Assembly (NCBI RefSeq): GCF_002127545.1
Contig: NZ_MUBK01000012.1
Location: forward strand, 51,799 to 115,798
Direction: 5' to 3'
DNA: 64,000 nucleotides
Source of the DNA: Xenorhabdus beddingii
GTDB taxonomy: Bacteria > Pseudomonadota > Gammaproteobacteria > Enterobacterales > Enterobacteriaceae
The position numbers were made by a program, and so were the translations under genes. The notes under the pieces were generated by a model. That model was not told the origin of the DNA. It made no database searches and worked only from the letters and a program-made list of their open reading frames with translations. Positions 61,124 through 64,000 of the stretch are shown here, in pieces (within the stretch, counting starts at the first letter, position 1; each line of letters opens with the position of its first letter).

Positions 61124-62455
61124 TTATTTAAGCTGGTATAAAACATCACCCACGGCATTGAACAGGCGATCAAGATCATCCGTTTTAGCATTGAACATTG
61201 GACCAAATTGCAACGTATCACCTCCAAAACGGACATAAAAACCCGCTTTCCATAATGCAACACCTGCATCAAAAGGCCGAACAGTCGCATCTCCATCCCT
61301 TGGCGCAATTTGAATGGCTCCCACCAGCCCACAATTACGAATATCCACAACATTCGGGCAGTGCTTCAACGCATGGATTTTTTGCTCAAAATGGGGTGCC
61401 AATTCGGCGGATTGTTGCGGTAAATTTTCTTTTTCCAGCAGTTCCAATGAGGCCAATCCTGCCGCACAAGCAACCGGGTGACCTGAATAGGTATAACCGT
61501 GGCTGAACTCGATCATATGATCAGGTAGAGATTGTGACATAAAGGCATCGTAGATCTTGCTGGACGCAATGACCCCCCCCAAGGGAATTGCACCGTTGGT
61601 AATTTGTTTGGCAACGTTGAGAATATCCGGAGTGACCCCGAAATATTCAGCGCCGCTCCAACATCCCAGACGCCCGAATCCGGTAATCACTTCATCAAAG
61701 ATCAGCAGGATATTGTGTTGAGTACAGATTTCTCGCAAACGTTGTAAGTAGCCTTGTGGTGGGATAATAGCGCCGGCAGACCCAGAAAGTGGCTCGACGA
61801 TAACGGCAGCGATATTACTGGCATCATGCAGTTCAATCAGCTTAAGCAATTCATCGGCCAGTTCTGGGCCACCAGCCGAGGGTATTCCTTGAGTAAAAGC
61901 CATATTGGGTTGTAATGTATGCGACAGATGATCCACATCCATAAACTGGCCAAACATTTTACGGTTCCCCCCAATCCCGCCAAGACTGGTCCCGGCGATA
62001 TTGACGCCATGATACCCACGCGCCCGGCCGATAAATTTCGTTTTTGCGGGCTGCCCTTGTATACGCCAGTAAGCACGGGCCATTTTCACTGCGGTATCAG
62101 CCGCTTCTGAACCTGAGCTGGTAAAAAAGACATGATTCAAATCGCCGGGCATTAAACGGGCAATTTTTTCTGCCAGCTTAAATGACAAGGGATGACCATG
62201 CTGAAAGCCGGGAGAATAATCCAACGTGCCCAATTGCTCAGAAACCGCCTGACGAATTTCAGTGCGTGAATGACCAGCCCCGCACGTCCATAAGCCTGAT
62301 AAGCTGTCATAAATGCGCCGGCCTTGATCATCGACCAACCAGTTTCCATCTGCTGAAACAATTAAACGTGGATCTTGTTGAAAATGACGATTGGCACTGA
62401 ATGGCATCCAATGTGCTTTAAGATTTAGGGTTTGAAAACAGTTTTTCGCTGACAT
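61124..62455 (-). CDS. Class III omega-aminotransferase, probable beta-alanine--pyruvate
   Basis: 443 residues from the ATG at 62455, with GAGGAG upstream; an ATG at 62542 overlaps the divergent promoter region and is unlikely. Motifs: HWMPFSANRHF (typical opening of omega-amino acid:pyruvate aminotransferases), FTSSGSEAADTAVKMAR, the cofactor aspartate in LIFDEVITGFGRLG, and the PLP lysine in NVAKQITNGAIPLGG. Product of beta-alanine transamination is malonate semialdehyde, matched by the next gene. BauA-like. Confidence 0.88.
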   Translation of the reverse strand: MSAKNCFQTLNLKAHWMPFSANRHFQQDPRLIVSADGNWLVDDQGRRIYDSLSGLWTCGAGHSRTEIRQAVSEQLGTLDYSPGFQHGHPLSFKLAEKIARLMPGDLNHVFFTSSGSEAADTAVKMARAYWRIQGQPAKTKFIGRARGYHGVNIAGTSLGGIGGNRKMFGQFMDVDHLSHTLQPNMAFTQGIPSAGGPELADELLKLIELHDASNIAAVIVEPLSGSAGAIIPPQGYLQRLREICTQHNILLIFDEVITGFGRLGCWSGAEYFGVTPDILNVAKQITNGAIPLGGVIASSKIYDAFMSQSLPDHMIEFSHGYTYSGHPVACAAGLASLELLEKENLPQQSAELAPHFEQKIHALKHCPNVVDIRNCGLVGAIQIAPRDGDATVRPFDAGVALWKAGFYVRFGGDTLQFGPMFNAKTDDLDRLFNAVGDVLYQLK

Positions 62456-62577
62456 TTTTTCACTCCTCGCACAAGGTTGTGACAAAAAAAGAGGGTTGTA
62501 ACAACGAGTTTGCAATGAAACTATACTCAAGTTAAATCTCAATTATCAAATCATTAGTTATGAGTTTACTTACGTAA
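62456..62577. promoter_or_regulatory. Divergent control region of the aminotransferase operon
   Basis: 122 bases between the aminotransferase and the LysR gene, the usual place for a LysR operator. A TTGTAAC-rich dyad (GTTGTAACAAC near 62494-62506) is the best operator candidate by eye. Confidence 0.45.
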
Positions 62578-63483
62578 ATGAAATCCACAAATCTTAGGCA
62601 AGTGACTGATTTTGATTTGAAACTATTACGGATCTTTAAGGTCGTGGTAGAATGCGGCAGTTTTTCTGCGGCAGAAGGTTCACTGGGTATGACTCGTTCA
62701 GCCATTAGCCTCCATATGAGCGATTTAGAAAAACGTTTAGGGATGCGATTGTGCCAGAGAGGACGTGCCGGATTTTCTTTAACGGATGAAGGCCGTGAAA
62801 TTCTTTGTGCCAGTGAAACCATGATGGCGTCAATTGAAGAATTCCGTCAGCATGTTAATCAGATGCACAAACAGTTACGGGGAGAATTCAACATCGGTAT
62901 TATTAATAATTTAGTGACACAGCCGATGATGCGCATCACTAATGCGCTGGAGCATCTACGATCAGCCAGTTCTCACATCCAGATTAACATCAGCATGAGT
63001 ACACCAACGGAAATTGAACGAGGCGTGTTAGATGGAAGATTACAGGTTGGCGCCCTACCGCTGATTATGCCCCTATCAGGGTTGAATTACGCCCCACTCT
63101 ACAATGAACGGGCTTACCTATATTGCAGTCATAAGCATATGCTGTTTTCAGCCGCTGATAATTTTGATTATCGCCGGCTCAATCAACTGGATGCCGTTAT
63201 TCCCAGCTATCGGATAAGTACGGAAGCCATGAATCATCATGCGATGCTGAACAGCGCGGCAACAGCGTCTGATCGTGAAGGCATCGCATTTTTAATCTTA
63301 ACGGGTCAGTTTGTTGGATTCCTTCCGGATCATTACGCTTATTTTTGGGTGGAAAAAGGCTTAATGAAGGCATTGGCACCAGAGCAAATTTATTATGATT
63401 CTAAAATTTCAATAGTAACCCGTAAGGGAAAACGAAATAATTCGATTCTTGAATTGTTTTTAGATGAGTTAGAGTGCAAATGA
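62578..63483 (+). CDS. LysR-type regulator of the aminotransferase operon
   Basis: 301 residues. HTH VVECGSFSAAEGSLGMTRSAISLHMSDLEKRLGMRLCQRGRAGFSLT (about 22-68) and an effector domain. Divergent from the beta-alanine operon, the standard arrangement for an activator responding to the pathway substrate. No close named relative recognised. Confidence 0.88.
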   Translation: MKSTNLRQVTDFDLKLLRIFKVVVECGSFSAAEGSLGMTRSAISLHMSDLEKRLGMRLCQRGRAGFSLTDEGREILCASETMMASIEEFRQHVNQMHKQLRGEFNIGIINNLVTQPMMRITNALEHLRSASSHIQINISMSTPTEIERGVLDGRLQVGALPLIMPLSGLNYAPLYNERAYLYCSHKHMLFSAADNFDYRRLNQLDAVIPSYRISTEAMNHHAMLNSAATASDREGIAFLILTGQFVGFLPDHYAYFWVEKGLMKALAPEQIYYDSKISIVTRKGKRNNSILELFLDELECK

Positions 63484-63748
63484 CCCCAAAAAACGGTTAA
63501 ACACTCTCTTCTATTTTAGAATAAAAACAATAAGATTATTGAAAATAAATATTATCCATGTGTTTTTTGTTGTCTTTATTTTGATATAACGCATTCAATT
63601 ATCTTACACAAAGAATAAAGACAAATAGACATATATATGCAAGAGTGTGTTTTAGCATCCCTGTAGTTATGTATTTGGTTGCAACTGGTGATTGTGTTTC
63701 ATATTCATCAGATGTTAAGTAAAATATTAAAAAGATCTGGGAGGCATC
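63484..63748. other. AT-rich gap before the peptide gene
   Basis: 265 bases, strongly AT-rich, no gene. Presumably holds the LysR terminator and the peptide promoter. Confidence 0.4.
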
Positions 63749-63919
63749 ATGCATAAAAACAATTATAGGGTTTCTTTATGTGTTATTTTAGTTAATCTCC
63801 TTTTTTTATCTGTTTTTTCTCGACCATCAAATGCTGTGGAAATGATAAGTTATAGAGCCAGCATTCCAATAAATGAAAGTCCATTAATAGAACCTAGTAA
63901 CGCTGAGTTAACATATTAA
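63749..63919 (+). CDS. 56-residue secreted peptide precursor
   Basis: Strong GGGAGG ribosome-binding site 4 bases before the ATG. Residues 1-28 form a clear signal peptide (basic NNYR then VSLCVILVNLLFLSVF, cleavage near PSNA). The mature part is 28-30 residues, acidic and with proline and no cysteine (ASIPINESPLIEPSNAELTY). No family recognised. It is at the window edge with an inverted repeat GTGAG...CTCAC (63947-63980) downstream. Confidence 0.6.
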   Translation: MHKNNYRVSLCVILVNLLFLSVFSRPSNAVEMISYRASIPINESPLIEPSNAELTY

Positions 63920-64000
63920 GTGCAACAGGCGGAATATTAAAAGGCGTGAGTCAACTGTGATACATTTCACGGCTCTCACACCCGAAATCATGGCCTGATA

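Noticed and set aside
62494..62506. GGTTGTAACAACG as a right-side Ter site
   Set aside because: Lacks the conserved TATG before and CTA after the centre; it is a palindrome better explained as a LysR operator.

Overview
The window reads as the replication-terminus region of an enterobacterial (Morganellaceae-type) chromosome, most likely Xenorhabdus or a close relative. That placement is inferred from enteric gene order, protein similarity remembered from E. coli, the many decayed insertion elements and the insect-pathogen-like accessory genes. No database search was possible.

Left block (1-15,000): 3' end of topA, cysB, a short accessory cluster (a proline-rich PPxY protein, a truncated PaiB-like gene, a possible Evf-like virulence protein), then acnA, ribA, lapA-lapB, pyrF-yciH, a class A beta-lactamase and rnb. 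Middle block (15,000-38,500): nth with the complete rsxABCDGE electron-transport operon (rsxC carries a large tandem-repeat tail), ydgK, ydgJ, a YfeH-type transporter, add, ydgA, manA, fumC, tus, an IprA-like regulator, ynfM/ynfL, mlc, ynfK, ynfD, ynfB and ydfG. In E. coli these two blocks lie on opposite sides of dif, so their junction near 14,700-15,100 marks a rearrangement.

Four kinds of terminus signal can be read directly. There are two Ter sites, at 14,842-14,864 and beside tus at 31,405-31,426, both with the fork-blocking face toward higher coordinates. There are two exact matS sites (18,928 and 23,517). There is a dif-like XerCD site at 47,357-47,384. The Ter polarity is what a trap facing that dif requires. 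The left Ter site overlaps a sigma70-like promoter that points at two successive terminators with no gene between, a candidate Tus-controlled small RNA.

The dif neighbourhood (38,700-53,000) is AT-rich and mobile: an unknown protein, an ABC-transporter relic, a class 3 lipase, broken IS30, IS200/IS605 and ISNCY-type elements, and a small island of unknown and FRG-domain genes that may be defensive. A complete Tn3-family transposon (48,098-52,935, 5-bp target duplication) carries a KilA-N gene and a resolvase. Its transposase has a single in-frame stop. It has inserted into a YhhN-type lysoplasmalogenase gene that runs directly into an aldehyde dehydrogenase gene.

Right block (53,000-64,000): the aldehyde dehydrogenase, a YaiI-family gene, a coding relic, an alpha/beta hydrolase, a LysR regulator with a convergent frameshifted MFS exporter, an ASCH-domain gene, a probable beta-alanine catabolic operon (omega-aminotransferase plus CoA-acylating semialdehyde dehydrogenase) with a divergent LysR regulator, and a 56-residue secreted peptide gene at the edge.
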